A stretch of 64,000 nt of DNA from Ctena decussata (lineage: Eukaryota; Mollusca; Bivalvia; Lucinida; Lucinidae). The DNA lies in NCBI GenBank assembly GCA_963989385.1, contig OZ022499.1:34650993-34714992 (forward strand), in the 5' to 3' direction. The notes below the pieces were generated by a model. The model was not told where the DNA came from. It ran no database searches and saw nothing but the letters and a program-made list of their open reading frames with translations. The translations under genes and the position numbers were made by a program. Positions 34,901 to 45,189 of the stretch are shown here, piece by piece (the first letter of the stretch is position 1; each line of letters starts with the position of its first letter).

Positions 34901-35021
34901 TGTAGCCATATCCACGGTAGGTGGAGTGGCCGGTGTCGCTGCTATAGGAACCACGGGATCTTGTATTTACAAATCTGTGACAAGACATGCCAACAATGCA
35001 GCCATATTGGGAACCCCATAA
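28853..35021 (+). CDS. Gene B: two-repeat cadherin-like membrane protein with mucin-like stalk (394 aa)
   Basis: Five exons: 28853-28934, 30991-31146, 32108-32238, 33309-33480 and 34378-35021. They give one 1185-nt frame. Predicted order: signal peptide (about 1-26), cadherin-like repeat 1 (about 28-123), repeat 2 (about 124-230), a Ser/Thr-rich stalk of more than 100 residues, a Gly/Ala-rich membrane helix (about 353-378, ISTVGGVAGVAAIG) and a 16-residue tail. Exons 2-4 have exactly the lengths and phases of gene A. The stalk is probably heavily O-glycosylated and would hold the ectodomain away from the membrane; this is inference. Intron 1 contains a retrozyme with two intact hammerhead ribozymes. 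Introns 2 and 3 contain SINEs with intact target duplications. Confidence 0.87.
29286..29329 (+). ncRNA. Type I hammerhead ribozyme, intact core (copy B1)
   Basis: Stem I: GGGTCA (29286-29291) pairs with TGGCCC (29324-29329), one G-U. Core CTGATGA at 29292-29298. Stem II: GGCT/AGCC with a 5-nt loop. GAAA at 29312-29315. Minimal stem III: C-CGCG-G. Cleavage triplet GTA, predicted cut after 29323. All invariant core positions are present. Confidence 0.88.
29661..29704 (+). ncRNA. Type I hammerhead ribozyme, intact core (copy B2)
   Basis: Same sequence as the copy 375 bp upstream: stem I GGGTCA/TGGCCC, CTGATGA, GGCT-loop-AGCC, GAAA, C-CGCG-G, GTA. Predicted cut after 29698. Cleavage at both sites would release a 375-nt RNA (29324-29698). 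Confidence 0.88.
30604..30685 (-). repeat. tRNA-derived element (pseudogene or SINE head)
   Basis: On the minus strand GGTAGCTCAGTAGGTTAAGC (A box) and a T-arm CAGGTTCGATACCTG (B box) at tRNA spacing. The acceptor stem is imperfect. In gene B intron 1, antisense. Confidence 0.5.
30991..31146 (+). CDS. Gene B exon 2 (repeat 1, first half)
   Basis: An ATTTTCAG acceptor and a GTAAGC donor bound 156 bp, phase 1 to 1. It encodes LYTNLPHSLSLDANTEVGQP and ends PSDYFAIEN. Confidence 0.9.
31318..31577 (+). mobile_element. SINE family 2 copy in gene B intron 2
   Basis: AGTGGTTAGAGTGGCTCGGC head remnant, GGTCGTGTGTTCGCGGCTC B box, then the family body (GGGAAGGATAAGGCAGCGAA) and end GGGAAACCTTTACCTTAC. 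Confidence 0.8.
31806..32075 (+). mobile_element. tRNA-derived SINE (family 1) with 14-bp target duplication
   Basis: Head with A box GTGTGGCGCAGTCGGTAG and B box GGGCTCGATACCC; central domain with AAGCCTGCCCAGAATTAGTG, GTGGTTAGGTTAACTG and CATAGCTGTTTACTGTG; short CAACAAA tail. Target duplication TAATAAGCTGATCA at 31792-31805 and 32076-32089. Ends 32 bp before gene B exon 3. Confidence 0.9.
32108..32238 (+). CDS. Gene B exon 3 (repeat 1, second half)
   Basis: A TTTTCAAG acceptor and a GTAAGT donor bound 131 bp, phase 1 to 0. It encodes NSCLPASGPSNAIIHLEIEI, then NCPSEYLSVTVEFA. A SINE and its target duplication end only 18 bp before the exon. Confidence 0.9.
32370..32760. repeat. Dispersed repeat, copy 2 (gene B intron 3)
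   Basis: Related to 10620-11080: TCACGTTTGGTGATGAAATG, GTACATTGTATTTTTATCA and GGCAGAGCAATGGGGCC. Confidence 0.55.
33309..33480 (+). CDS. Gene B exon 4 (repeat 2, first half)
   Basis: A CTTTCAG acceptor and a GTACAT donor bound 172 bp, phase 0 to 1. It encodes VPDFNLPVGVVVDVDLCTTA, a C-NITFTC motif and ends RFKIGSG. Confidence 0.9.
33787..34053 (+). mobile_element. tRNA-derived SINE (family 1), second copy, 12-bp target duplication
   Basis: Same layout as 31806-32075: CATGGCGCAGTAGGTAGCGC, GGGTTCGATACTTGGG, the central GTGGTTAGGTTAACTGGCC and a CAACAACAACA tail. Target duplication ACGTCGTTTCAA at 33775-33786 and 34054-34065. In gene B intron 4. Confidence 0.9.
34378..35021 (+). CDS. Gene B exon 5 (repeat 2 end, Ser/Thr stalk, membrane helix, tail)
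   Basis: A TTCTTTTAG acceptor precedes 34378; a TAA stop lies at 35019-35021. It encodes FNLTYKLNISCYDSRASLST, a run rich in Ser, Thr and Pro from about 34530 to 34870, the membrane helix and a short tail. A 148-codon open frame on the opposite strand is a composition shadow of the Ser/Thr-rich run. Confidence 0.92.
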
Positions 35022-35628
35022 CATCTCTTAGGGCCTTCATCACAGTCTTGATGATGACACAAGACTGAGTAGTTCGTTAATTCAAAACGACCAGCTATCT
35101 ATGAAACGATATATTTTACATACATCAATGCTCACCTAAAGGTGACTGCTAAATACTGACCAATGACAAGTGTAGGTTTACTAAAAACATCTACTTTTAG
35201 TTTGCTTTAGTCACCCAAACTTTGATTGTTATCGAATAGAAATAATTATTTACGTCACCGGTAACTGTACACACTCCTTCTGTTTACGTAATTAGCTCAG
35301 TTTCAAGATCCACAACTTCAAATTCAAAAGTCACTTACTCCTAATATCAATTTACGTAAATTTAAAAACGACCGAGGAGAACAGTTTTTGTTGTTGGACT
35401 ATCATATAATCCAACGACTGTAGCCATAATATCCTCGAAAGGTTGAACTGCCACAAGTGCTGTTCTGTAGCTGATTTATATTCAAAAATGCCTAGCACAA
35501 CGTTTCAGCATTGCACTGGATCTACACAACTCACCATATTTTGAATCACAGCGATTTAGATACATTAAATATTACACACCTAAAATGATACTGTACAGCC
35601 TGTTCACCGGTACCACATCATACTTCTG
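35022..35628. other. Immediate 3' flank of gene B
   Basis: A hairpin CAGTCTTG/CAAGACTG at about 35043-35067 follows the stop. No clear AATAAA within 100 bp. Nothing else recognised. Confidence 0.3.
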
Positions 35629-35874
35629 TATATGAGCCGCGACACGAGAAAACCAACAATGTGGTTGTGCGCCCAGCGCTGACTCAGATCAGTCTCGGCA
35701 TCCGCCTAGCTTGATCAGACTGTTCATCAAGTGCTCAAAAGGTAGTTAAGGGTCTAGGCTACCTCCATGCGGACAGTGAAGACTCTGATCAGACTGGGCG
35801 GATGCCCAGGCTGATCGGAGTCTGCGCTGGGCGCACAACCACATTGTTGGTTTTGTCGTGTCGCGACTCATATA
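35629..35874. mobile_element. MITE, GCCGCGACACG family, copy 4
   Basis: Ends ATGAGCCGCGACACGAGAAA and TTTGTCGTGTCGCGACTCAT; the best preserved palindrome of the family here, about 600 bp after gene B. Confidence 0.82.
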
Positions 35875-36089
35875 AACATCATATACCGGTATTAAGCTTT
35901 TCTTTTTTTCACCAGCGATTCTGTTACTTACGACAACATTAAGTTTCATGTTATTTGCATCAATACATTCATAGTCTTTAGATTCCACAGAGCCATCGTC
36001 TTTGTGTATCTGACCATTTTTGGCCCTGCGACGTTTTCCACCTGTAGGCTACACTCACTGAGAATAAATATTGACTCACTAAGAGTAAA

Positions 36090-36350
36090 AAGTATGCAAA
36101 GACCAGGAACTGAAACAATCAAAATCCAAATCCAGCCCTCAAACCATAGTTGGAAACAACTAAGATTACAAATAATCAAGATACAGAGAACATATGGCCA
36201 ACCGAGTGAGCAGCTTGTTCCCAAAAGGTGGCCACTCAGCAACCCAAACCGAACCAAAAATAATAATAACATACATAAGGTAAAACATCACAGAAACTCT
36301 GACACCAAAAACAGGCAAAAAAGAACCACAACAGAACTACCGCCTCACTA
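36090..36350 (-). mobile_element. Penelope-like element 3' tail, 5'-truncated copy
   Basis: Nearly identical by eye, in reverse, to 55730-55990 (AGGCGGTAGTTCTGTTGTGG through GGTCTTTGCATACTTTTTAC). Open frames on both strands are incidental. Confidence 0.75.
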
Positions 36351-36979
36351 AGAAACGCACAAAAGACCCAGTTTACATGTCTTTGGAGGAGAATCAAGAA
36401 ATAAACTCTTGCACAAAATCTGACCAATCTTTGACTAAATGGGCTTAGCATTGTTTACTTGTTATTGAACAGGCATTTGTGTTTTGACATTGGACCCCAT
36501 GAAGCTCTGCAGTTTCAGCAGTTTAGTAACCATTGGCACAGCTACTAATTACAGGACTCGTTTAGTCCCTTTAAACATGCTGCTATCAAAGTTTCAATTT
36601 ACACAAGATGAAATGTCCGGCGAGCAATGTTGTTAAAATCTGGAATCCTATCTGGACTTATTTCAAGAATTAACACTGGCATACTGATAAGAATGATTCT
36701 GTGATCTTACCTTACCTATTGAACATGTATGGAAGATCTACATTGTATTTGGGATAAATTCAAACTTCTAATATGGAAAGACCTTATTCTATTAAGGACA
36801 GAAGCTTATAAATGTTAGGTCCACTGTATTGTGAGAAGGCCCGATACGTGAGCATCAGTGTACTTTGAACATATTTCTAGTTAAGTATGACCACAAAGGT
36901 GTCCAGGTGTTTGCCAAATCTCAATTGCAACAGCATATTAGAAAGTCAGTCAGCATATTAGAAAGCCAGTAAAACCGGT

Positions 36980-37395
36980 TTAACCCCCCCCCCCCCCCCC
37001 CCACTCCCAGTAGTTATTACTGACCGTCCCAAGGCGGTACTTTCGTTGCGATTGCATTTGTTTTATGTTCGGTGCTGTTTAATTTATTGTGTTCACATTT
37101 TAACCCTATTTACATGTAATAAAAATAGAAAATAGGTAAAAATAGTTGTTAAATGTTTTTCGTATAATTTGTTTGTCTGTTGTAACCCTTCTGTTTGTCT
37201 AAATTATTTAGTTCAGTAAAGATAGCTGAGTTGCCACCTAATTGGGAAAGAGCTGCTGACTCGCCTTATCACTTGTAATTTATTGTTTGTTGGGATGTCT
37301 TTGTCAATCTTTCCCATTGATATTGGGGAAAGGGTTTGGGATCTGACTCAGTCAATTCCTGAAGTTTAGTTACTCTTTAAATTTGACTTGGAAAG
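36980..37395 (+). mobile_element. Penelope-like element 3' tail, diverged copy with poly-C tract
   Basis: Poly-C at about 36985-37001, then TATTACTGACCGTCCCAAGG and the tail seen inverted at 4390-4580. Same GACCGT(T/C)CCAAGGCGGTA signature as after the reverse transcriptase at 55725. Confidence 0.65.
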
Positions 37396-39390
37396 ATGGG
37401 AGCAACACTGGTAAGCGGCGATGTTGGATTGGGGCAGTCCTCAGAAGCCAAAATATCCTAAATAAGTATACTTTTTTTCATTGACCCTCATGTCCGTTAA
37501 TCTATGAGTTTGCTCCCCAGCTCCTACAACTTTGGGTGAATTCTGCCGAGATTACTGAAATTAAATGTCATTGCCCCCCCCACTCCCCAAATACCCTGGA
37601 AGGGCCTTAGTATATAAGTGGCATAGCCTTTTAAAACAAGAGTACAGATCACAGAGAATCTTCTTTGTAGACACACACAATATAGGAACAACATTGTAGC
37701 AACGTTTGATGAACGCTATGACGTTGAAGCAACATTGATTTAAAGTTATGTGCATTGGTTTAATCAAAAACATATAGAAAAAACAACAACAAAAACTGAA
37801 ACCCATGTAAAGTAACAGTTGACGATTGAGTTGAATTGTATTGCAGACAAGGCGGGTGGCATAATGTCATTTGATACTCTCAGCTAACGAGACATAACAA
37901 TTAAATAGGCACATACTTGTTTACTGATATAATCAACAAACATAAAAAAAACGCATAGGAATTACCACTAGCAATGTAGACCCTAATCAGACGCCGAGTT
38001 TGAAGGTGTCTGAACTGGGTCTGCACTGTTAGTATATGTCCCCAAAACGGGTTTACTGACTTGATAAGGTCAATCTCCTCTTTGGATTGATTTAAAATCA
38101 AGAAATTTGAACTTTCTTTGCCAGGCGTTATGAAGAGACCTCCGTAATTGATCAAATTAGAGAGAGAGAGAGAGAGACCTTTCCCTTTTCAAAGAGAAGC
38201 CGCTTTAGGAAGAAAGAATCTTTCACATTTAAACACTAGCGTCAGATTTACGTTAAGGTGAATTGGTACATCTTCTTGTTTTGCAGCCATATTTACAGAG
38301 GCAAAAATTTGCTGATTTCCTGTGTGCTCTCCTGGACGACGAAAACCCTCCGCGAAAGGATAGTGCTCTTACAGGGAAACATAGTTCCTAGCAAAACGAA
38401 TTCTTTCCTTTACTTTTAGTCAGAAGGGAGGCAAAATGGAAATGGCAGAGTTGTTCCCATATAAATGTGTAACCAATCACATTACGGGTTAGGATAATGG
38501 TTGATGTGATGAAAGAAACCAAGTGTAGGAAATTATTTAGGTAAATGGATGCACATATTGGGAAACAACACTGTCATTTAAATTGGAGGGGATATATACT
38601 GAGGGGATTTAAAAACTTCCACTTTTTATTGCTAGCTGCCTAATCCTTTCGTTCGTTTAATATTTTTCTACAAAATGCTTGAAATTTATAAAATTCAAAG
38701 TTATGCAGTTTATTCGTATCATTTACTTAATGACGACAGTAAAAGAACGTTGCGTCTATGAAACGCATAAGGTGCTGACGGAGTTTTCTTACCTATTAGA
38801 GTTTGTCCTATTTTTAGTGGTGCTGGAAAATTCTGTCTTGCCCATGGGCTTGGACAGCTCACACGAGATTGAATTATGAGTACCACCGCGCGCTTTTTGA
38901 ATCTGGTGCGCCCGGCTTGGCGATTCTTTACTTTAAGGATTATTTTTCAAAGGTATGAAATTTACATAAATAAAATCCCAAGAAAGGTAATTCATTCGAT
39001 ACAATTTATTATAATGTGCTTCTATGTCGTAAAGTCGGAAAAGATCCGAAGTAGTCAATGTTTCACCGTTACAAACACTGACGAGAGTTACGCCATTTTG
39101 AAGACGTTACCAACTGGTGTTAGAAAGTATATTGACGTTACGTCACAATTAACGTCATACACGCGCTTGCTGAATTCGTCTTAATTCATTTTTTATTTAT
39201 ATGAATTTCAATTTCAAATCCAAAATAATGTGGATTTGTCAAGGACCTAGTTTTTACTTGTTTGCCTACTTCAGAGGCCATGAGGCTGATACGGTTGTAT
39301 TGCTGAAACTTGTACACGTTCGCATGAAATAGGCCTAACGTTAATAGTTCCACGCTCAATCTGAAATATTATCATAGGTAAGAAAAATAA
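37396..39390. other. No gene recognised
   Basis: Holds a short AG microsatellite (38158-38177) and a MITE-like end near 38255. Open frames of 66 and 102 codons at 38679-39184 have no recognised motif. Confidence 0.3.
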
Positions 39391-39395
39391 TCAAT

Positions 39396-39532
39396 CATTG
39401 GTCTCTGATGCAGGCAGGGAAATCCCAACCCTCGGGCATAAGGGGTGAGTGGGAAACTCGGCAAGCCTCGTTTTCGACTCACCCCGTATGCCCTCGGGTT
39501 GGGATTTCCCTGACCGCGTCGGAGACCAAAGA
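39396..39532. mobile_element. Foldback element with arms of about 55 bp
   Basis: GGTCTCTGATGCAGGCAGGG and AAATCCCAACCCTCGGGCAT at the left are inverted at the right (ATGCCCTCGGGTTGGGATTT, GACCGCGTCGGAGACC). The loop is about 30 bp. Confidence 0.8.
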
Positions 39533-39919
39533 CAGATTCTATTCATCTTATGCAACTCTCTTTTAGACGATTCCTTACCGTCTTAATACACTTACGTCAT
39601 CCACGTTGGTTTGCAATTATCATTGCAGTTGATGCTGTCTCGCAGGACCTATTACGGAGACGGCGTCGACTGAGTTAACGTCATCCCCTTTGGGTTTTAG
39701 TCTCGGTAAGCTGCTTTTCTGGCAGTCTTTTGAGCTTACTGTAAACCGTGTACGTCGTCTGAGATTGTAAATTGTTAAAATTGACACATATAATTGTGTC
39801 GCGTAGTCACTTTTTGAAATTTCAGCATTTGAGGTACTTCTAAATGTCAATATGATATGGTGCTAAAATATACGGGTGCTATGAAATTTAGGTGAAACAA
39901 GAACACTATCAAATCTTGG

Positions 39920-40552
39920 TCTGAATTACAGAAATAATAATAAAATATTCATATCATGGAATAAATTTTTGTTGTTAAATGACAAAAAGAAAATCTATTA
40001 AATAAGTCAAATATTACCTTGAACTTGGCCAAATTTTGGAAATCAAGAACATTTTCCTTTATCACAAAAATAGATTTTTTGCACCAACATATAGAGTAAT
40101 CCGTGATTTAACACAGTCGGAATGTAAAATTTCCAAAATTTATTTTTCAGTCTCACTTTTCTGCATATTTGATGGCACCAAAAACATATCTTATAGCCAC
40201 GGGCAAGTATATATATAAAGTGTAGTTTACATACTGGATAGGTGACATGTACACATGATTGTCACTGTGTGTTGTATAAACAAGTTGGGTGGAGTTCTTT
40301 AATCCATGAAAATTAGTTTTTAATGACCCTTTCGTGAACAAAAATACACTTCGTCTGCATTAGTTCATGGCTAATGCTATATATTGGTGCAAAAAATATA
40401 TTTCTGATGAAGGAAAAAGGCAGTCTACGTTTCAAAATCTGACCAAGTTCAAGGTAGTATATTACTAATTTAATCAACCTTTATTTTTCTTTCAACATCA
40501 AAAATATAATCTATAATATGCATATCATATGATTATTTATGTAATTCAGAAC
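39920..40552. mobile_element. Inverted-repeat element, arms of about 120 bp
   Basis: CTGAATTACAGAAATAATAA through ACCTTGAACTTGGCCAAATT at the left matches, in reverse complement, 40433-40552 at roughly three quarters identity by eye. Non-coding interior. Confidence 0.65.
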
Positions 40553-41084
40553 AACACTCGCATATTGTTCTTGATACACTTCAAAATACAAAGCATCCGT
40601 ATATTTTAGCCACCAAGTCATATTGACAGTTAGAAGTACCTTAACTTGCACAAATCTGCTCCTGTTAGCGATAGTTAGGCACGGTAGGCCAAACAAAGGC
40701 ACAGGCCGAGTTCAAACGTTTAAAATTCAATTTGATATAATTGTAAGAGAAATGTTTATTCAGAAAACTGTATAGATGAAGTGATTAATGTGCATGTAAA
40801 CTGTATAAAGAACACAGGGAGGGGGGCACGTGCTTATTCCTCACCGATTTAGTTAAACGATTTAAAACTCGGGATATGGACATGACATAAAAAGGTATAA
40901 GAGAATATATATGTTGTAAAATTTGGATGGACGTAGATGCATTTATTTTTTAGATATATTCAAAATTAATGGATGGACGTTTTTAAATCCCTTCAGTTTA
41001 GTATTCGGCTATCCGTGGTTCTGAAACTCCGTGGTACTTCCGAAGTTCTAAAGTTCCGCCCCCTCCCCCGCTCCCCCTTAATAG

Positions 41085-41225
41085 TGTTTACCTTGTGAGT
41101 GAATCTTCTCCTACAGTTTTTCATGAATCATTCTGAAACTTTGCAGCCGTCTTCTAAATGGTCTATAGATGTACATGTGACTTAGGGGCTAGAGTCAGAT
41201 AATCTGACCTCTTGCTAGTAGTTTT
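41085..41225. repeat. Single unit of the 182-bp repeat family
   Basis: TTTTTCATGAATCATTCTGA and ATGTACATGTGACTTAGG match the tandem units at 25050 and 44255. Confidence 0.6.
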
Positions 41226-41392
41226 TTAAAATATCCCTTGGCGGTGCAATTGGATTTGTCTAGATTTCAAAAATGTCTTTGAAATGAAAAGTCTGGGGTA
41301 TATCTGGGCTTTTAAGGTGCGTTCATATGCGATGATTTTTTTCATGTCAATTCGGTGATATAATTAGCAGGCTTGATATAGTATAAATAGTC

Positions 41393-41593
41393 TTGCTGAT
41401 GGATGGTCAGACTTTTACTCCAAATGATTGGTTAGAATATCTGAGTAGCAGCGAGAACCCGAATCAGGCTGCCCACGTTCAGTCTGGTTTGGATCTGCGC
41501 TTCTTGCAACTTGCTTTAAATATCCTGGTAGCAGTAAAAGCAGATTTATCCAAATTCAGAGAAAATATCACTGAAGTAATTAGCTTATATTGA
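41393..41593 (+). CDS. Small open frame, unknown (66 aa)
   Basis: MLMDGQTFTPNDWLEYLSSS continues for 66 residues, amphipathic and acidic, in contrast to the low-complexity frames around it. No splice context, homologue or motif recognised. It could be a fragment of a transposon protein or chance. Confidence 0.15.
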   Translation: MLMDGQTFTPNDWLEYLSSSENPNQAAHVQSGLDLRFLQLALNILVAVKADLSKFRENITEVISLY

Positions 41594-41794
41594 TGTGTTC
41601 ATGGGTGATGATTTTTAATTACAGTTAAGCTCGGTTATAGTATGTTAAACTGAGTACTACTTCACACTGTCCCGATTTGGAATTACCTGTCCCACATGCG
41701 GTATTGGTATAGATGTACCTATATAAGGGAGAAAACTCAACCATGCTTATACATATGTTCAGGCAAGTACTCAGATTGAATTGCGGGACGTGGG

Positions 41795-41858
41795 ATGGTG
41801 GTGTGCCAGTTTAGGTGTGTGTCAGCAATATTGACGCTGACTTTAACTGGCACACCAG
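41795..41858. repeat. Compound hairpin
   Basis: TGGTGTGCCAGTTT pairs with TAACTGGCACACCA, and inside it GTCAGC pairs with GCTGAC. Probably part of an unclassified element that continues to about 41950. Confidence 0.6.
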
Positions 41859-42199
41859 ATGTTTTGTCGTCTAGTCTGATGGCTTTTCTGAGCGATAAAT
41901 ATTTGTCATGGTCCCGAATTAGCCGAAACGTTACCACGCTGCGGCGACGCTGAGGTCTGTATTAATTTGTTTTTCTTTTGTTTAGCTGAACCAGCACAGT
42001 CACAGGGTTTATATTGGCGGACGAAATGTACATACATTGTATGTTTCTATTTTTTTTTTCTTTACCTTTTTATACATGGTACTCATATACGAGATGTTTT
42101 TGCGTGCTTCCATAGCATGATCGACCTTTCGACGAGCGTACATCAGGCCAATCAAGATTACAGTCTTTCCGTCATCAAAATTATCTTCTTGTGGTATTA

Positions 42200-44230
42200 T
42201 CTGCTGCCCAATGGGTTACAGTATTTATCAGTGGCGGATGAAAGTTGGCTTGTTCTATGATAAATGTCAGAGACTTCCAACCAGATGTAAGGTAAGTCTT
42301 AATATTCCATTTAATATGTTTTTCTTGTCGCTTATATCAAATATTATTTGTAAACTTACGAAAGCGTTAATATCAATAAATAAACTGGTCTTGAAAATAT
42401 ATTTTCACTTTTCATTTACGTTTTTTCTGTCGATATTAAGTGGAGACATCGAATTAATCCCTCGCCCTCTTTTTTTAGGTCATAGTTTGTCGGTACTGCG
42501 TGTTAATATTCGCAGTATAAGAAATAAATTAGAGTATGTCAAAGACCAGTTTTCGGACTTTTGATATTTGATGTTGTACAGAAACACATGTGGTCGACAC
42601 TGTTTCGTCCTCTGATTTACAAATATCTCAGAATTTCGATACTTTTAGAAAAGACTGAAATTGTCACGGTGGAGGTATTCTAGTATACTTGAACAAAATC
42701 TGGCATATAAAAGAATAGCCGAACTTAAATCTTTTTGGAGTGTATTTGGTTCAAACTCAAACAAAAGAGTCAGTTATATATATTTGGAATATTCTATAGA
42801 CTAAGCCCTAAAACTTCAGACAAATTGGTTTTTTTTTTTTGAAAGATTAAATCAAAACTTGGAAAAGGTTTATGAAATCTCGTAAACGGTTATTATATTC
42901 GGAGATTTGAATAAAGATTTACTGAATGTTAACAACCATAATTTAAAATATGTACTTTTGGTCAATTCTTTGAAAAATATTATTATCGAACCGACGAGAG
43001 GGAATGCTCTTTTGGACCCAGTAATAACTTCATTTGATCAAATGGTATTAGATAGCAGTGTTTTGGATATTGCTTCAAATATTAGTGATCATTCGGCAAT
43101 ATTATATTACAATAATAATAAATAAATAGATAAAATTCCTTTTGATTATTCTTTACATAATACTTTTAAACGAAAAATATGGTTATATAAAAGGGTTAGT
43201 TATTCAGATTTGGATAATAAAATTAATACTTTTGACTGGCCCTGACCTCATTAACCATAAAATGCTTAGATATTTTTCAAATTCTGTATCAAAACCACTT
43301 GCAATTATTTTTAATAGATCTCTAAGGTGGTTCCTATTTTTAAGGAAGGCGAACGTTGAGCTCTGTCTAATTATAGGCCTGTTTTACTATGTAGTCCCCT
43401 AGGTAAACTATTGGAGCTCATCGTTTTTAAGTGTTTATTTAATTATTTATTTACTGATGATTTATTATATAAGTATCAATCTGGTTATATCCCTGGAGCC
43501 CTAATTTGACCGATGACGACAACAGATTACTTTTTGTCGCTGTTTAGACTTATATTCAGGACACAAGACGATTGAATAACTAAACTTGACTAATACTTGT
43601 AGATAATAAGACGAACTGTTTAATTTCTTAAGATTTGCACAGGGTAAGTTCTAATCGTGACCTGATGTGCAATATATCTCTGTTTCTTTGGTCAGTTGTA
43701 AACGAATATGCTCTAGTTCCACGCTCATATGTCCTATTGTATGTAGACCTGTGGGCAGAGTTATGTTGCACGGAGTATTGTTTGTTAGAGAGTACCTGCT
43801 ATATACCAACCTCGCCTTACTATAGCTTTTGTGTTTTTCCTTTTCAGGTGAGATAAAGGAGGGGTTATCGGATGACCGCTCGTCGATGGATCGTGTTCTT
43901 GCGAGGTGCACGAGTAACATCCAGAGGGATTTTTATTATTATTATTATTTTCATTGCTATTACTATTTATTCATTTATTTTTTGTTCTATATTCATCTAT
44001 TGTTAAGATAGGTTTTTCATTACTATTACTTTGTTATATTATTATTATTATCATTATTATTATCATTAGGTATTTTAACATTTAAAATATTTGTATAGTA
44101 GTTGTAATGCCATGTTGGTCGTTTTGTATATGTTATAGGGGGAGGGCTGTAACTAATGTTGTGAGAACTTGTAGCCAAACCCAATTGTTTGTACTTTGTT
44201 GTACAAAGGCAATAACATATATTGTAATTC
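42200..44230 (+). pseudogene. Decayed non-LTR retrotransposon (LINE)
   Basis: Fragments in shifting frames. 42430-42560: LSGDIELIPRP and LSVLRVNIRSIRNKLEYVKD, the start of an endonuclease/RT ORF. 42900-43110: GDLNKDLLNVNNHNLKYVLL and NISDHSAI, the endonuclease end. 43230-43490: GPDLINHKMLRYF, SKPLAIIFNRSL, LLYKYQSGYIPG, the RT start. The rest of RT is missing. 44040-44230 resembles a LINE 3' UTR. Many stops and frameshifts; inactive. Confidence 0.75.
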
Positions 44231-44239
44231 AATAGTCAG

Positions 44240-44920
44240 ATAATATTTTCATCACTTTTTTGCTTTGCGAACTTAGTCATTTTTAGCATCAGAAGACATA
44301 TTGAGTACATACTTTGTGTGCGAAACTTCTCCTACTTCATGAATCATTCTGAAACTTTGCATGCTTTTTGTTCATGGTCTGTAAATGTGCATATGACTTA
44401 GGGTTAATGGTTAAATGTGTTTTACCACTGTTTTTCGCTTTTCGAACTTAGTAATTTTTCAGCATCAGAAGACCTATTGAGTATGTACCTTGTGTACGTT
44501 ACTCCTCCTACAGTTTTTCATGTATCGTTCTGAAACTGTGCAATCTTCTTTTACAAGGTCTGCAGATGTGCATGTAAATTAGATGTTATATTCGTATAAT
44601 TTGGCACTCTGCATCTCCCCTTCTTTTTCCCAAAGGCCGGGGACATAAATTCATAAATTCATCGAATTTGCTTGTAGCCTTAGTTCTCAATGACAATTTA
44701 CTCTCAAACGAAAAAAATTGTCATTTATTTCTTACAAATTCTTTTTTTTTAAGAGCAGACCCGTTTTTGAAGGGCTATTTGGCCAAGAGAAATGAGCAGG
44801 ACGTCACAAAAGTTGCTTCCCTTTGTGAAAATGGCATAAAAGCAATGAGATGCACCCATAGACCTAAAGTGTTTGAGCTTTTAAAATTTGGAGCACAATG
44901 TTCTTGTAATTTCAAAGGAA
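44240..44920. repeat. Duplicated block, copy 2
   Basis: Same order as 25050-25753: two tandem units (GCATCAGAAGACATATTGAG, ATGTGCATATGACTTAG), then CCCAAAGGCCGGGGACATAA and CTAAAGTGTTTGAGCTTTTA, then the truncated MITE. Confidence 0.7.
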
Positions 44921-45020
44921 TTAGAGCCGTGACACGACGAAGCCGACTAAGTGGCATGTTCGCCTAGCGAAGTAACAGATCAGCCTGGTCATTTGCCCAG
45001 TCTGATCGGAGTCTTTACTC
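44921..45020. mobile_element. MITE, GCCGCGACACG family, truncated copy 5
   Basis: Only the left half is present (GAGCCGTGACACGACGAAGC, then CAGATCAGCCTGGTCATTTG). It sits at the same place relative to the adjoining duplicated block as copy 2. Confidence 0.65.
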
Positions 45021-45189
45021 TGCCCTCCCTGAACATTTGCATGAGTCGCCTTAACAACTACTGGAAGGATCACCCCTTAAACTTCAAAGCTGCGTGCCAC
45101 ATGACAGATGATGAAGCCAGACTGGAAAAACAGCGTATAAATGCACCGATAGAAGTCTCTGTGGCTTAGAATGGTGTCGACCTCACATA

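Noticed and set aside
34508..34954. 148-codon open frame on the minus strand opposite gene B exon 5
   Set aside because: Shadow of the Ser/Thr-rich coding run; no splice or start context, and the plus-strand exon is well supported by its paralogue.
36004..36351. 115-codon plus-strand frame as a gene
   Set aside because: Nearly the same sequence occurs at 55719-55985 as part of a Penelope-like 3' tail; the frame is incidental.
41868..41925. CTGATGG...AGCCGAAACG resembling another hammerhead core
   Set aside because: The first core box lacks two bases, stem II would need a very long loop, and no UH cleavage site or stem I could be drawn.
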